From an uncultured Eubacteriales bacterium (GTDB lineage Bacteria; Bacillota; Clostridia; Oscillospirales; CAG-272), in contig URDX01000017.1 of NCBI GenBank assembly GCA_900546695.1, positions 1 through 38,419 on the forward strand: a stretch of DNA of 38,419 nucleotides, read 5' to 3'. The translations under genes and the position numbers were made by a program. A model generated the notes under the pieces. The model worked only from the letters and a program-made list of their open reading frames with translations, did no database searches and had not been told where the DNA came from. Below are positions 22,854-31,301 of the stretch, one piece after another. Position 1 is the stretch's first letter; each line of letters begins with the position of its first letter.

Positions 22854-23621
22854 TTATTCGGCAGCGGCGGGCTTCGGCATTATTCCGAGCTCCTGCGCGA
22901 GATTTCCTATCATGGGCATGCCGGGGTCGGTATAGCCCGCAGTGGGTGCAGCCCAACGGACAGCGTTAGCTATTATCTTTACGATATCCTTATTGTAGTA
23001 GCTCTCGCAGGTTTCATGACCCGGCTGAAAATAGAATATCTTTCCGAGTCCGCGCCGGAAGGTCACGCCCGCGCGCAGGAAATGTCCCGACTCATACCAT
23101 CCGCCGAAAACCACATCATCGGGGTGCCCGATGCAGAAGGGCTCGGTATATATCTCTTCGCTCGGCAGGTGGATATACAGCGGCACGTCCTTTGCGATGG
23201 GATGCGAGGGCAGCAGCGTCCAAAGCACCTCATTGACCTCTGCACCCCAGCTCATCGAGCCCGTCGAGCCGACAAGGCGGTCAAAGGGCTTTGCTCCATG
23301 CGACGAATGCAGGGCAATAAAGCCCATTCCTTCGCACAGCACGCGGTCCATTATCTTATCACATAGCTCATCGGGTACCATGTCGTGTCTGAAATGGCTC
23401 CACCATATGAGCACATCGGTATTTTCGAGCAGACTGTCGGGCAGACCGAGCTCAGGCTGACTCAGCTCGGCTGCGGTTATATCAAAATCGCCGGTCTCCT
23501 GCATCAGCATGTCGGCAAGCGCCTTGTGCTGCCCCTCGGGGTAAAGCCGCGACACGACCTCATGCAGCTTTTCGGCGCCGTACTCATGCCATATAGTTAC
23601 TCTGAGTTTTTTCTTTTCCAT
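22854..23621 (-). CDS. ThuA-domain protein, copy 1
   Basis: 255 residues forming a ThuA fold, which is related to class I glutamine amidotransferases. Family segments: RVTIWHEYG at the start, NTDVLIWWSHFRHD (about 67-80), GMGFIALHSSHGAKPFDRLVGSTGSMSW, PFCIGHPDDVVFGGWYESG and GLGKIFYFQPGHETC. No nucleophilic Cys is seen in the place amidotransferases have one. ThuA proteins were named from trehalose use in rhizobia, and others are tied to sugar oxidation, but the reaction is not settled. By eye it is about 60-65% identical to the next gene upstream (copy 2) across its whole length, so the pair arose by duplication. The ribosome site is weak. Confidence 0.85.
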   Translation of the reverse strand: MEKKKLRVTIWHEYGAEKLHEVVSRLYPEGQHKALADMLMQETGDFDITAAELSQPELGLPDSLLENTDVLIWWSHFRHDMVPDELCDKIMDRVLCEGMGFIALHSSHGAKPFDRLVGSTGSMSWGAEVNEVLWTLLPSHPIAKDVPLYIHLPSEEIYTEPFCIGHPDDVVFGGWYESGHFLRAGVTFRRGLGKIFYFQPGHETCESYYNKDIVKIIANAVRWAAPTAGYTDPGMPMIGNLAQELGIMPKPAAAE

Positions 23622-23669
23622 TTATGTTTTCTCATATCTTCGGAATATCCGGTAGGCAGTCTGTACAAG

Positions 23670-23717
23670 CACTGCCCTGCCGTTCGACGGATATACGAAA
23701 GGCAGGGCAGTGTTTTT
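23670..23717. terminator. Hairpin between the two ThuA genes
   Basis: CACTGCCCTGCC (23670-23681) pairs perfectly with GGCAGGGCAGTG (23701-23712). TTTTT follows on the plus strand only, while the genes run on the minus strand, so it may be a weak stop or RNA-stabilising hairpin between copy 2 and copy 1. Confidence 0.55.
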
Positions 23718-23786
23718 AATTATCAGGGTGGGATGCAATAACGGGTTCATCCCCTGCATCCGCACCGATCAAACGTAACCTGTTAA

Positions 23787-24542
23787 TTACTTATTCTCAG
23801 GCTTCGGGAAGATGCCGAGATCCTGAGCGAGGTTGCCTATCATAGGCATGCCGGGATCGGTAAAGCCCGCGGTAGGAGCAGCCCAACGAATAGCGTTTGC
23901 GAGAATCTGGATGACATACTTGTTATGGAAGGAGTGGCAGTACTCATGACCGGGCTGGAAGTAGAATATCTTGCCGAGTCCGCGCTGGAAGGTAACTCCG
24001 GAACGCATAACGTTACCGGTCTCGTACCAACCTGCAAACACAACATCATCGGGGTTACCGATGCAGAATGGCTCGGAGTAGAGCTCCTCGCTCTCAAGAT
24101 GGAAGTTTGCGGGAATGCCCTTGGCGATCGGATGAGAAGGAAGCAGAGTCCACATAATCTCGTTTACATTCTCACCCCAAGAGAGCGAGCCGGTAGAACC
24201 GACAAGCTGATCAAAGGGCTTAGAAGCGTGTGAGGAGTGCATTGCAATAAAGCCCATGCCCTCACGGCGAACACGATCAAGAATACGTGCTACAAGTGCA
24301 TCGTCGACCTCATGGTGCGACATATGACCCCACCACATAAGTACGTCGGTATTGTTGAGTACCTCGTCGGGCAGACCCTGATCGGGGTCGTCGAGAGCTG
24401 CAAGGGTAATCTCAAAGTCCTCGTTTACCTCGAGGTATTTCTTAAGAACGTTGTGAAGTCCGCCGGGATAAATCTTGTTGCATTCTTCGTCCATCTTTTC
24501 GTGTCTGAATTCGTTCCAGATAGTTACTCTGATCTTGTTCAT
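23787..24542 (-). CDS. ThuA-domain protein, copy 2
   Basis: 251 residues colinear with copy 1: VTIWNEFRHEK, NTDVLMWWGHMSHHEV, GMGFIAMHSSHASKPFDQL, PFCIGNPDDVVFAGWYETG and GLGKIFYFQPGHEYC. The many conserved His, Asp and Tyr suggest a sugar- or metal-binding site like other ThuA proteins. Its codon use looks less GC-rich than copy 1 and like that of the ABC ATPase gene upstream, suggesting high expression. AGGAG lies eight bases before ATG. It follows that ATPase gene in the same direction with a terminator between, so it may have a separate promoter. Substrate unknown. Confidence 0.88.
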   Translation of the reverse strand: MNKIRVTIWNEFRHEKMDEECNKIYPGGLHNVLKKYLEVNEDFEITLAALDDPDQGLPDEVLNNTDVLMWWGHMSHHEVDDALVARILDRVRREGMGFIAMHSSHASKPFDQLVGSTGSLSWGENVNEIMWTLLPSHPIAKGIPANFHLESEELYSEPFCIGNPDDVVFAGWYETGNVMRSGVTFQRGLGKIFYFQPGHEYCHSFHNKYVIQILANAIRWAAPTAGFTDPGMPMIGNLAQDLGIFPKPENK

Positions 24543-24572
24543 GATAAATTGCTCCTTTTGGGAATGTTTGAT

Positions 24573-24627
24573 ATAAAAAGACCGCCCCGTGCACGAAAGA
24601 CTCTGCTCCCATGCGCGGTGCGGTCTT
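24573..24627 (-). terminator. Terminator of the ABC ATPase gene
   Basis: On the minus strand AAGACCGCACCGCG (24627-24614) pairs with CGGGGCGGTCTT, followed by TTTTAT. It lies about 38 bases after the stop codon. Confidence 0.75.
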
Positions 24628-24664
24628 CGATTACAATAATTAAGCTATACGTGTATGCCGCCTA

Positions 24665-25777
24665 TCAGTGGCAGATGCACCTTTCTGTATTCTTATCGAA
24701 GATGTGTGCTCTCGAGATATCAACGGCAACCTTAACGGTGTCACCTGCTCTCGCGGTGGAACGGGGGGGTACGCGGGCGATGAGGTTCTGCTCATCGACT
24801 ACGAGATAGAGGTAGATCTCCGCGCCCATAAGCTCGGTTACCTCAACATAAGCGTCGAACGATGTGTCGGCATGGTCCGCAACCTGCTCCGGATCCTCGT
24901 AGATGCACTCGGGACGGATACCCATGATGACCTCCTGGTCAGCGTAATCCGCAAGTGCCGTACCCTCGCTCTTCTCCTTAGGCAGCTTGAGCGAAATGCT
25001 TCCGAACTCTACGTAGAAATCGTCGCCCTTCTTGCGCAGGGTGGAGTTGATGAAGTTCATCTGAGGTGTGCCGATAAAGCCTGCAACGAAGATGTTGACC
25101 GGCAGATCGTACAGGTTCTGAGGAGTGTCGACCTGCTGAATGATACCGTCTTTCATAACGACGATACGGGTAGCCATGGTCATAGCCTCGACCTGGTCGT
25201 GCGTTACGTATACAAAGGTTGTACCTATCTTCTTATGAATCTTGGTTATCTCGGTTCTCATGGCTGCACGAAGCTTAGCATCGAGGTTCGAGAGAGGCTC
25301 GTCGAGAAGGAATACCTTAGGTTCACGGACGATTGCACGTCCGAGCGCAACACGCTGCTTCTGACCGCCCGAAAGAGCCTTAGGACGGCGATCGAGCAGG
25401 TGAGTGATATCGAGGATGCGCGCAGCCTCCTCAACGCGGCGCTTGATCTCCTCCTTAGGAGTCTTGCGGAGCTTCAGACCGAATGCCATGTTGTCAAATA
25501 CGGTCATGTGCGGGTACAGAGCGTAGTTCTGGAACACCATCGCTATATCTCTGTCCTTAGGTGCTATATCGTTTACCAGGCGGTCGCCGATGAACAGCTC
25601 GCCCTCGGTAATCTCCTCAAGTCCGGCGATCATACGCAGCGTCGTAGACTTTCCGCATCCGGAAGGACCGACGAGAATAAGGAACTCCTTATCCTTGATC
25701 TCGAGCGAGAAGTCGGAGACAGCGGTGAAGCCGCCCGGGTACTTTTTGTAGATATGCTTGAGCGAAAGACTTGCCAT
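24665..25777 (-). CDS. Sugar-ABC-transporter ATPase, MsmX/UgpC (MalK) type
   Basis: Energises carbohydrate importers of the CUT1 type. The 370 residues show Walker A GPSGCGKST (37-45), Q-loop FQNYALYPHM, ABC signature LSGGQ (135-139), Walker B VFLLDEP (155-161), the switch His in VYVTHDQ, and a C-terminal OB-like regulatory domain (about 240-370) as in MalK/MsmX. No permease or binding-protein gene is near, so it is probably a shared ATPase serving several sugar importers, as MsmX does in Bacillus and streptococci. The start at 25777 has AGGAGG nine bases upstream; the 78 extra codons of the longer open frame are not coding-like. Confidence 0.95.
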   Translation of the reverse strand: MASLSLKHIYKKYPGGFTAVSDFSLEIKDKEFLILVGPSGCGKSTTLRMIAGLEEITEGELFIGDRLVNDIAPKDRDIAMVFQNYALYPHMTVFDNMAFGLKLRKTPKEEIKRRVEEAARILDITHLLDRRPKALSGGQKQRVALGRAIVREPKVFLLDEPLSNLDAKLRAAMRTEITKIHKKIGTTFVYVTHDQVEAMTMATRIVVMKDGIIQQVDTPQNLYDLPVNIFVAGFIGTPQMNFINSTLRKKGDDFYVEFGSISLKLPKEKSEGTALADYADQEVIMGIRPECIYEDPEQVADHADTSFDAYVEVTELMGAEIYLYLVVDEQNLIARVPPRSTARAGDTVKVAVDISRAHIFDKNTERCICH

Positions 25778-25888
25778 TTTTGCGTTTCCTCCTGTGAAAA
25801 CCTTGTTTTTTGTATTCCGCGTGATGCGGTTCCGTATCGAAAAAGTATGATATACTCGGGCAGAGCCCGACAATAGTTGACGATAAAT

Positions 25889-25917
25889 ATTGTACCAAAA
25901 AAAATCGCTTTTGAAAA
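25889..25917 (-). promoter_or_regulatory. Possible promoter of the ABC ATPase gene
   Basis: Minus-strand TTTTCA (25912-25917), 17-base spacer, TACAAT (25889-25894), about 105 bases before the start. The -35 is poor. The rest of 25778-26137 has only this and the hairpin at 26037-26063. Confidence 0.4.
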
Positions 25918-26036
25918 GGGGCAAATCAACGAAATTGCGCCGCGCAGCTTGTGAGTGTTGCACAAAAATATATAATAAATTATGAAGATGAGCGCTTTCG
26001 ACGGCATTCATCTTTTTAATATATTAAAGTTTTGCA

Positions 26037-26063
26037 TTCGCGGGATCTTTTTCAGCCCCGCGA
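26037..26063 (-). terminator. Possible terminator after tex
   Basis: TCGCGGGG (26063-26056 on the minus strand) pairs with CCCGCGAA (to 26037), followed by a weak TGCAAAACTTT. It is 75 bases after the tex stop codon. Confidence 0.4.
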
Positions 26064-26137
26064 TGCGCGCACGGCGCAGCACGAACGTACCGCCGATGTG
26101 CAGCCGATATGCAGCCGTCGCGCATCCCCGCCGCACA

Positions 26138-28288
26138 TCAGAATTTCATGGTAAGACCTATCCTGCCCTTTGCACGGTCAAGCGAGATTATCTTTACCTT
26201 CACGATATCGCCTATCGCAAGCACCTCGCTCGGGTGTGCAATGCGCTTCTTTGATATCTGACTGATGTGAACGAGTCCGTCCTGATGAACTCCTATATCG
26301 ACAAAAGCGCCGAAATCGACAACGTTTCTGACCGTTCCCGTCAGCTCCATGCCCTCGCACAGATCTTCAAGCGTAAGCACGTCGGTGCGGAGTATCGGCG
26401 CGGGGAGCTCGTCACGCGCGTCGCGCCCCGGTTTTGACAGCTCCGCAACGATATCACGCAGTGTCGGAATGCCCACCCCGAGCTCGTCCGCAATTTGTGC
26501 TTCTCCCGCCTCGCGCACCGCCTTATCGAGACCGATGACATTTCCGCGGCGCACATCCTCCTCGTGCAGCGAGAAACGGTCGAGCAGCGCCCGTGCGGCA
26601 GCGTACGACTCAGGGTGTACCCCCGTCTCGTCAAGTATCTCGCGCCCGCCCGAAACGCGAAGGAAGCCTGCGCACTGCTCAAAGGCACGTGCGCCGATAC
26701 GCGGGACCTTCTTAATCTGCGCACGTGAGGTAAACGCGCCGTTCTCCTCTCGGTATTTTACGATGTTCTTTGCCGACGCCGCATTGATGCCCGCGACATG
26801 CGAGAGCAGCGAATACGAGGCGGTGTTAATGTCAACGCCGACGTGATTTACGCAGTATTCGACAACGCCCGACAGCGCCTCGCCGAGCCGCGACTGCTTC
26901 ATATCATGCTGATACTGACCTACGCCTATCGAGCGCGGGTCTATCTTGACAAGCTCCGCGAGCGGATCCTGCAGCCTGCGCGCGATGGATACCGCGCTGC
27001 GCTGCGTTACGTCGAAATCCGGGAACTCCTCCGCCCCGAGCTCGGAGGCCGAGTAGACCGACGCGCCCGCCTCGCTGACGATAACATAGCCGCAGCCCTC
27101 GCCTATCTCGCGCAGCGTGTCTGCAATGAACGCCTCACTCTCGCGCGATGCCGTTCCGTTTCCGATGGCAATTGCGCCGACACCGTAGCGGCGGATGAGC
27201 GATATCACCTTTCTGCGCGACTCCTCTATCCGCTCCTGCGGCTTTGTGGGATAGATAACGGCGGTGTCAAGCACCTTTCCCGTCGGGTCAACCACCGCGA
27301 GCTTACAGCCCGTTCGATAGCCGGGGTCGTAGCCCATCACGGTGAAGCCGCGAACGGGCGGCTGAAGCAGCAGATTGCGCAGATTATCCGAGAAGGTGAT
27401 GATAGCGCCCTCTCCCGCGCGGTCGGTAAGGTCGGAGCGCAGTTCGCGCTCGATAGACGGTGCTATCAGTCGGTCGTAGCCGTCGGAGAGTGCGGAAATC
27501 ACCTCGGGGTATGCGGGGCTCTCGCGGTCACCGAGGCATTCGGATGCAAGGTAATTCAACGGAAGTGCCTCGTCGACCCTGATGCTCACCCTGATATAGC
27601 CCTCTTTTTCGGCGCGGTTTATTGCAAGAACGCGGTGATTCGGCACGGCAGACAGCTTTTCCGTGTGCTCGTAGTACATCTCGTACGGCGAATCGCCCTC
27701 CTTTGCCTGCTTTGTCTCGAGTATTCCGCTGCGGTAGGTTATGTCGCGCACCTTTTTACGGTATGCCGCGTTATCCGAAATATTCTCGGCGATTATGTCG
27801 CGTGCGCCCGCAAGTGCATCCTCCGCCGTTTCAACGCCCTTTTCGCTGTCGATATAGTCGGCTGCAATGTCGCCGAGAGGTCGGTCATAGCTGCGCCGCT
27901 GCGCGAAAATCAGCTCCGCGAGCGGTTCAAGCCCGCGCTCTCTTGCGACCGACGCGCGTGTGCGGCGATGCCCCTTATACGGGCGGTAGATATCCTCGAG
28001 CTCGGTCAGCGTCGACGCAGCCTCGAGCGCCGCGGTTATCTCGGGGGTGAGCTTACCCTGCCCGTCTATCAGTGCGCTTATCTCGCCCTTGCGCTGCTCA
28101 AAGCTGCGCAGATATGTCAGGCGGTCGTACAGACGGCGAAGAACGGTATCATCGAGCGAGCCCGTTACCTCCTTGCGGTAACGCGCGATAAAGGGGATGG
28201 TATTGCCGTCGTCGATGAGCGCAACGGTCTTTTCGATTTGAGACTGACTTATGCCGAGCTCGGCAGACAGCGTTGAAATAATGTTCAT
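26138..28288 (-). CDS. tex: Tex-family RNA-binding transcription accessory protein
   Basis: Cytosolic nucleic-acid-binding protein, related to eukaryotic Spt6, that affects transcription and RNA handling. The 716 residues follow the Tex order: N-terminal helical domain (from ELGISQSQIEKTVALIDDGNTIPFIARYRKE), RNase-H/YqgF-like domain (about 325-450, VMGYDPGYRTGCKLAVVD), helix-hairpin-helix repeats (about 480-560, LLSHVAGINAASAKNIV), and a C-terminal S1 domain (about 640-710, GMELTGTVRNVVDFGAFVDIG). The start at 28288 was chosen over a longer frame because AGGA lies upstream and MNIISTLSAELG is the normal N-terminus. It is a single gene with a perfect promoter. Confidence 0.95.
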   Translation of the reverse strand: MNIISTLSAELGISQSQIEKTVALIDDGNTIPFIARYRKEVTGSLDDTVLRRLYDRLTYLRSFEQRKGEISALIDGQGKLTPEITAALEAASTLTELEDIYRPYKGHRRTRASVARERGLEPLAELIFAQRRSYDRPLGDIAADYIDSEKGVETAEDALAGARDIIAENISDNAAYRKKVRDITYRSGILETKQAKEGDSPYEMYYEHTEKLSAVPNHRVLAINRAEKEGYIRVSIRVDEALPLNYLASECLGDRESPAYPEVISALSDGYDRLIAPSIERELRSDLTDRAGEGAIITFSDNLRNLLLQPPVRGFTVMGYDPGYRTGCKLAVVDPTGKVLDTAVIYPTKPQERIEESRRKVISLIRRYGVGAIAIGNGTASRESEAFIADTLREIGEGCGYVIVSEAGASVYSASELGAEEFPDFDVTQRSAVSIARRLQDPLAELVKIDPRSIGVGQYQHDMKQSRLGEALSGVVEYCVNHVGVDINTASYSLLSHVAGINAASAKNIVKYREENGAFTSRAQIKKVPRIGARAFEQCAGFLRVSGGREILDETGVHPESYAAARALLDRFSLHEEDVRRGNVIGLDKAVREAGEAQIADELGVGIPTLRDIVAELSKPGRDARDELPAPILRTDVLTLEDLCEGMELTGTVRNVVDFGAFVDIGVHQDGLVHISQISKKRIAHPSEVLAIGDIVKVKIISLDRAKGRIGLTMKF

Positions 28289-28345
28289 TATGTTTTTCCT
28301 GCGCGGCGACAGCCGCGGGTTCCTTTGTTTTGGGTTGGTGGGTTG

Positions 28346-28374
28346 ATTATAACATATTTTTTCGGTCATGTCAA
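28346..28374 (-). promoter_or_regulatory. Promoter of tex
   Basis: Minus-strand TTGACA (28369-28374), 17-base spacer, TATAAT (28346-28351), about 60 bases before the start codon. Confidence 0.85.
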
Positions 28375-28627
28375 AGCGCGGGGCGGTGAGTTTTTTCGTG
28401 AAAGACCTCTGAAAAAGCTTTTCGGTTTTATGCGGAGCTTTGGTGTGTACCGCGCTGCCGCGGCGTGGCTGCTGCAAATAAAATATGTTTGTGTTGAATG
28501 AGTCAAATCGCGCCTTCGGCGATTGCAGGGGATTTGGAAAAGTGATTCAATTGTTCGTTTTTTTACGCTTTCTTTTTACCTGAACGCCTTTTCTGCGAAA
28601 AGCGAAAGCGTAGGAAAGAAAAGCAGG

Positions 28628-28687
28628 CATAAGGGGGATTGCGCCGCGATACGCTGCGCTCCTATTCGGCGCAGTTTCCCCCTTATG
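28628..28687. repeat. Inverted-repeat element in the tex upstream gap
   Basis: CATAAGGGGGA (28628-28638) is matched by TCCCCCTTATG (28677-28687), with an inner GCGCCG (28641-28646) / CGGCGC (28667-28672) helix and a 20-base loop. It has no T tract. It resembles a REP/MITE-like unit or a structured RNA. The 105-codon frame over it is not credible. Confidence 0.6.
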
Positions 28688-28817
28688 TATCCCCCTTTGG
28701 ACTGCTCAGCCGATAGCGCAAAGGCAAGCCGTCGTCCGAAACGGTCGTCAGGCACTACGACTCCCGTTTCTTATCGAGAGAATGCACGCCCACTGCCTTG
28801 GTTTTCCCCACTCACCG

Positions 28818-28887
28818 AGCGTGTACACCCGATTCTTTGATTATTGTTGAGAAATTTGTTTTTCCGCTGCGATAGCGTGTACACCCG
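28818..28887. repeat. Two direct AGCGTGTACACCCG copies
   Basis: The 14-mer occurs at 28818-28831 and 28874-28887, each with the 8-base palindrome GTGTACAC. After the second copy, CACCCG(C)-ATATC-TAT-type motifs recur about every 20 bases to 28960. The gap 28375-28981 otherwise holds nothing I can assign. Confidence 0.6.
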
Positions 28888-28981
28888 TATCTTTAGACAC
28901 CCGCCATATCTATAGTACCCCATATCCATAACACCCGATATCTATTGCCCCCACATTTACAACCGCCGTGCAGCGCCGGCG

Positions 28982-29833
28982 TCAAAACCCGAGGTTTCTT
29001 TTTCCGCAGCGGTATGCACTTTCCGCGAAGAGCCGGGCGATTCTGAGAGAGACGGGGTCGGTTCTATCTATCTCGGGATGCCACTGAACACCGAGGCAGA
29101 ACGGATGTCCCGACAGCTCTATCATCTCGGCAACGCCGTCCTCTGCCATAGCCGTTACAGCGCCGTCGCCCGGGTCGGAGATCGACTGACGGTGATAGCT
29201 ATTTACAATCATTCCGTCCGGGTCGGAAAGCTCGGGCGGGACGCGGTCGCCGCAAGCGAAGAATTCAGAGGTTGTGTCAAGGGTACGTGAGATTCCGTCA
29301 TTTTCACTTTTATTATCAATGATACCGGCGGAAATTCGGTCCGATTCGGAGCTGTCAACATTATTATACATCTCCGAATCATCGGGAAGTCCCGTGCGCA
29401 TCAGGCTATACGGCGAGACATATATCCGATGCTCCCGCGAGTCATGCGCGGGAACGTCCCGGCGCAGCTTACCTCCGAGTGCGACAGCCATCACCTGCGC
29501 GCCGCGGCAGATGCCGAGCAGCGGGATATCATTTCTTATCGCGCCGTGTGCGAGCAGCAGCTCGCTCCAATCGCGTGCGTCGCAGATGCCGCGTCCGAGC
29601 CCGTCGTCCTCCTCGCCGTAGCGGAACGGGCGGACATCTCCGCCGCCTACGAGCATCACGCCGGAGACGAGCGAAAGCAGCTCGGCAGCCTGCTCTGCGG
29701 TATCGGGCGGCAAGGGCATGACAGGCATCAGACCGACCGCCGACAGAAACCTCATACACCTCTCGCGCAGCCACAGCTTATCCGTACCGCATTCGTATCG
29801 CGGTGCGACGGCGATCAACGGGCGTTTTCTCAT
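28982..29833 (-). CDS. Class I glutamine-amidotransferase-like hydrolase (peptidase C26, PuuD-like)
   Basis: Likely hydrolyses a gamma-glutamyl amide, as PuuD does with gamma-glutamyl-GABA. The 283 residues contain VSGVMLVGGGDVRPFRYGEE, the nucleophile Cys109 in LGICRGAQVMAVALGG, VNSYHRQSI and the His/Glu pair in GVQWHPE. A polar insert of about 60 residues rich in Asp, Ser and Asn lies between HRIYVSPYS and GMIVNSYH, where relatives have a short loop. The start at 29833 follows GAGGGGG; a longer upstream frame is rejected. It is divergent from the SpoIIIAH-like gene, with no pathway neighbours, so the substrate is not assigned. Confidence 0.85.
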   Translation of the reverse strand: MRKRPLIAVAPRYECGTDKLWLRERCMRFLSAVGLMPVMPLPPDTAEQAAELLSLVSGVMLVGGGDVRPFRYGEEDDGLGRGICDARDWSELLLAHGAIRNDIPLLGICRGAQVMAVALGGKLRRDVPAHDSREHRIYVSPYSLMRTGLPDDSEMYNNVDSSESDRISAGIIDNKSENDGISRTLDTTSEFFACGDRVPPELSDPDGMIVNSYHRQSISDPGDGAVTAMAEDGVAEMIELSGHPFCLGVQWHPEIDRTDPVSLRIARLFAESAYRCGKRNLGF

Positions 29834-30070
29834 TATTATACCCCCTCGGCAGAGCCGATCCGCATTTGCGGCAGCCCTCCGACGGCATTGTCGGAGCGGC
29901 CCCACGCATGGCTGAATAATTATATGCTGCGGGAGCAAAAATGTTTCCGCCGAGTCATAATGCGCGGTTGCGGCGAATATATATTTAGCGAACGGCGCAG
30001 CTACCCGCCGCAATCGGGCTGCACAGCCCGCATCAAACAGAAAATGCACAAGAGAGAAAGGAATAACGGT

Positions 30071-30928
30071 ATGACTGTTATAAAGGCAACTGCAAAAAAT
30101 TCGGTTCCCGCCAAGGAAAAAACGGCGCTGCCGATAGGTCGCGACGGCGACAAAACGGACGGTACTATCCCTGAGCTTGAGCGGATAATGCCGCTGTCTC
30201 CGATAATGCGCAAGGGTGCTGCGGGCTACTCCGAGATAAAGGTCGGTCTGCCCGACGAAAAGGCGGACTCGCCCGCAGAAAAATCCGAGGCGGTCGATGA
30301 TGCCGCCGCAGCCGTACAGACCGAGCAGCCCGAGACTGCGGGCGGTGCACGCAAGCTGCTGACAAAGCTCGGCTCGGTCGGCATAAACAAGCGCAGCATT
30401 GCGGTGATAGCCTCGCTCGCGCTCATATGCGGTGCGCTCGTAGTGAATTATGCACTCGGCGACGCCGACATCTCGGCAAATGCCGGCGATGACCCGTCAA
30501 CAGAGGCGGGTGCCGACGCGAGCACAGAAAGCGTTGAAAAGGTCGACAGCGGTACAGCTGCGGGAGATGCCGACGCAGAATACTTCCAGAGTGCATCGGT
30601 CAGCCGCCGCCGTGCGCGCGACGAATCGCTCGAGGTGCTGCAGCTCGTAGCCGACAGCGAGGATGCATTGCAGGAATCAAAGGACAGTGCGCTCGCGAGC
30701 ATTTCAAAGATAGCCTCACAGATAGAGCAGGAGTCAAACATCGAGTCGCTTATCGTCGCAAAGGGCTTTGAAAATTGCATCGCCCTCGTCTCCGACGACA
30801 GTGCCACCGTTATAGTTCAGAGCGACGGTCTGCTGCCGAGCGAGGTCGCACAGATAACCGAGATCATCTGCTCGGAGACCTCGCTGCCCGCCGCATCGGT
30901 CAAGATAGTCGAAAAGGCGGGTGTGTGA
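30071..30928 (+). CDS. SpoIIIAH-like protein with a long cytosolic N-terminus
   Basis: SpoIIIAH is a mother-cell membrane protein whose outer domain docks with SpoIIQ and forms a ring in the channel feeding the forespore. Here 285 residues comprise a polar segment (1-106), one membrane helix (about 109-127), an acidic Ser/Ala-rich linker and the SpoIIIAH domain (about 168-282): AEYFQSASVSRRRARDESLEVLQ, ESLIVAKGFENCIALVSD and EVAQITEIICSET. The B. subtilis protein has its helix right at the N-terminus, so about 100 extra residues are present. No other spoIIIA gene is nearby. ATG 30071 has AAAGGA upstream. Confidence 0.85.
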   Translation: MTVIKATAKNSVPAKEKTALPIGRDGDKTDGTIPELERIMPLSPIMRKGAAGYSEIKVGLPDEKADSPAEKSEAVDDAAAAVQTEQPETAGGARKLLTKLGSVGINKRSIAVIASLALICGALVVNYALGDADISANAGDDPSTEAGADASTESVEKVDSGTAAGDADAEYFQSASVSRRRARDESLEVLQLVADSEDALQESKDSALASISKIASQIEQESNIESLIVAKGFENCIALVSDDSATVIVQSDGLLPSEVAQITEIICSETSLPAASVKIVEKAGV

Positions 30929-31004
30929 CGGCCGCAATGCACACATACACAGCCTCCCCGCCCGCGTACATATCCGATATCGGAGCGGCGCGGGATACGG
31001 CGGA

Positions 31005-31034
31005 TTGACAAGCGCGGCGCGGACGTGTTATAAT
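31005..31034 (+). promoter_or_regulatory. Promoter between spoIIIAH-like gene and recG
   Basis: TTGACA (31005-31010), 18-base spacer, TATAAT (31029-31034). Transcription would begin near 31041 and meet a strong terminator about 40 bases later (31081-31120). Confidence 0.75.
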
Positions 31035-31080
31035 TAAGGAGAAAAAACGTTCGGTGCGGCGGCGGTAGCTCGCAATAACA

Positions 31081-31120
31081 AAACCTCCCGCGGAGCGTTG
31101 CTCCGCGGGAGGTTTGTTTG
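31081..31120 (+). terminator. Strong terminator in the recG leader
   Basis: Perfect 16-base stem AAACCTCCCGCGGAGC (31081-31096) and GCTCCGCGGGAGGTTT (31100-31115) around GTT, then GTTTG. It lies between the promoter at 31005 and recG at 31302, and no other promoter is visible in between. The stretch 31121-31301 has GGTGCGA-like short repeats only. Confidence 0.8.
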
Positions 31121-31301
31121 CAGGACGCGGTGATGTGCATGGCGCGGCGGTGCGACAGCACGGTGTGACGGTGCGATGGTGCGGCATTGCGGCGGTCTGC
31201 GTCTTATGTGCGGGGTGCGGCAGCTGTATGCGCTGCGGCGCACGGCGGAACGAACCCCTGCACAAGCGCTGCATGGGGTAAAAAAGAAAGGCGGTAACGG
31301 T

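Noticed and set aside
22854..24542. ThuA proteins as active glutamine amidotransferases
   Set aside because: The fold is related, but the nucleophile-elbow cysteine is absent in both copies.
26798..28276. 492-codon plus-strand frame opposite tex
   Set aside because: Shadow of Tex, with no recognisable domain.
28523..28840. 105-codon plus-strand frame upstream of tex
   Set aside because: No ribosome site, odd composition, and it runs across an inverted-repeat element; no domain resemblance.
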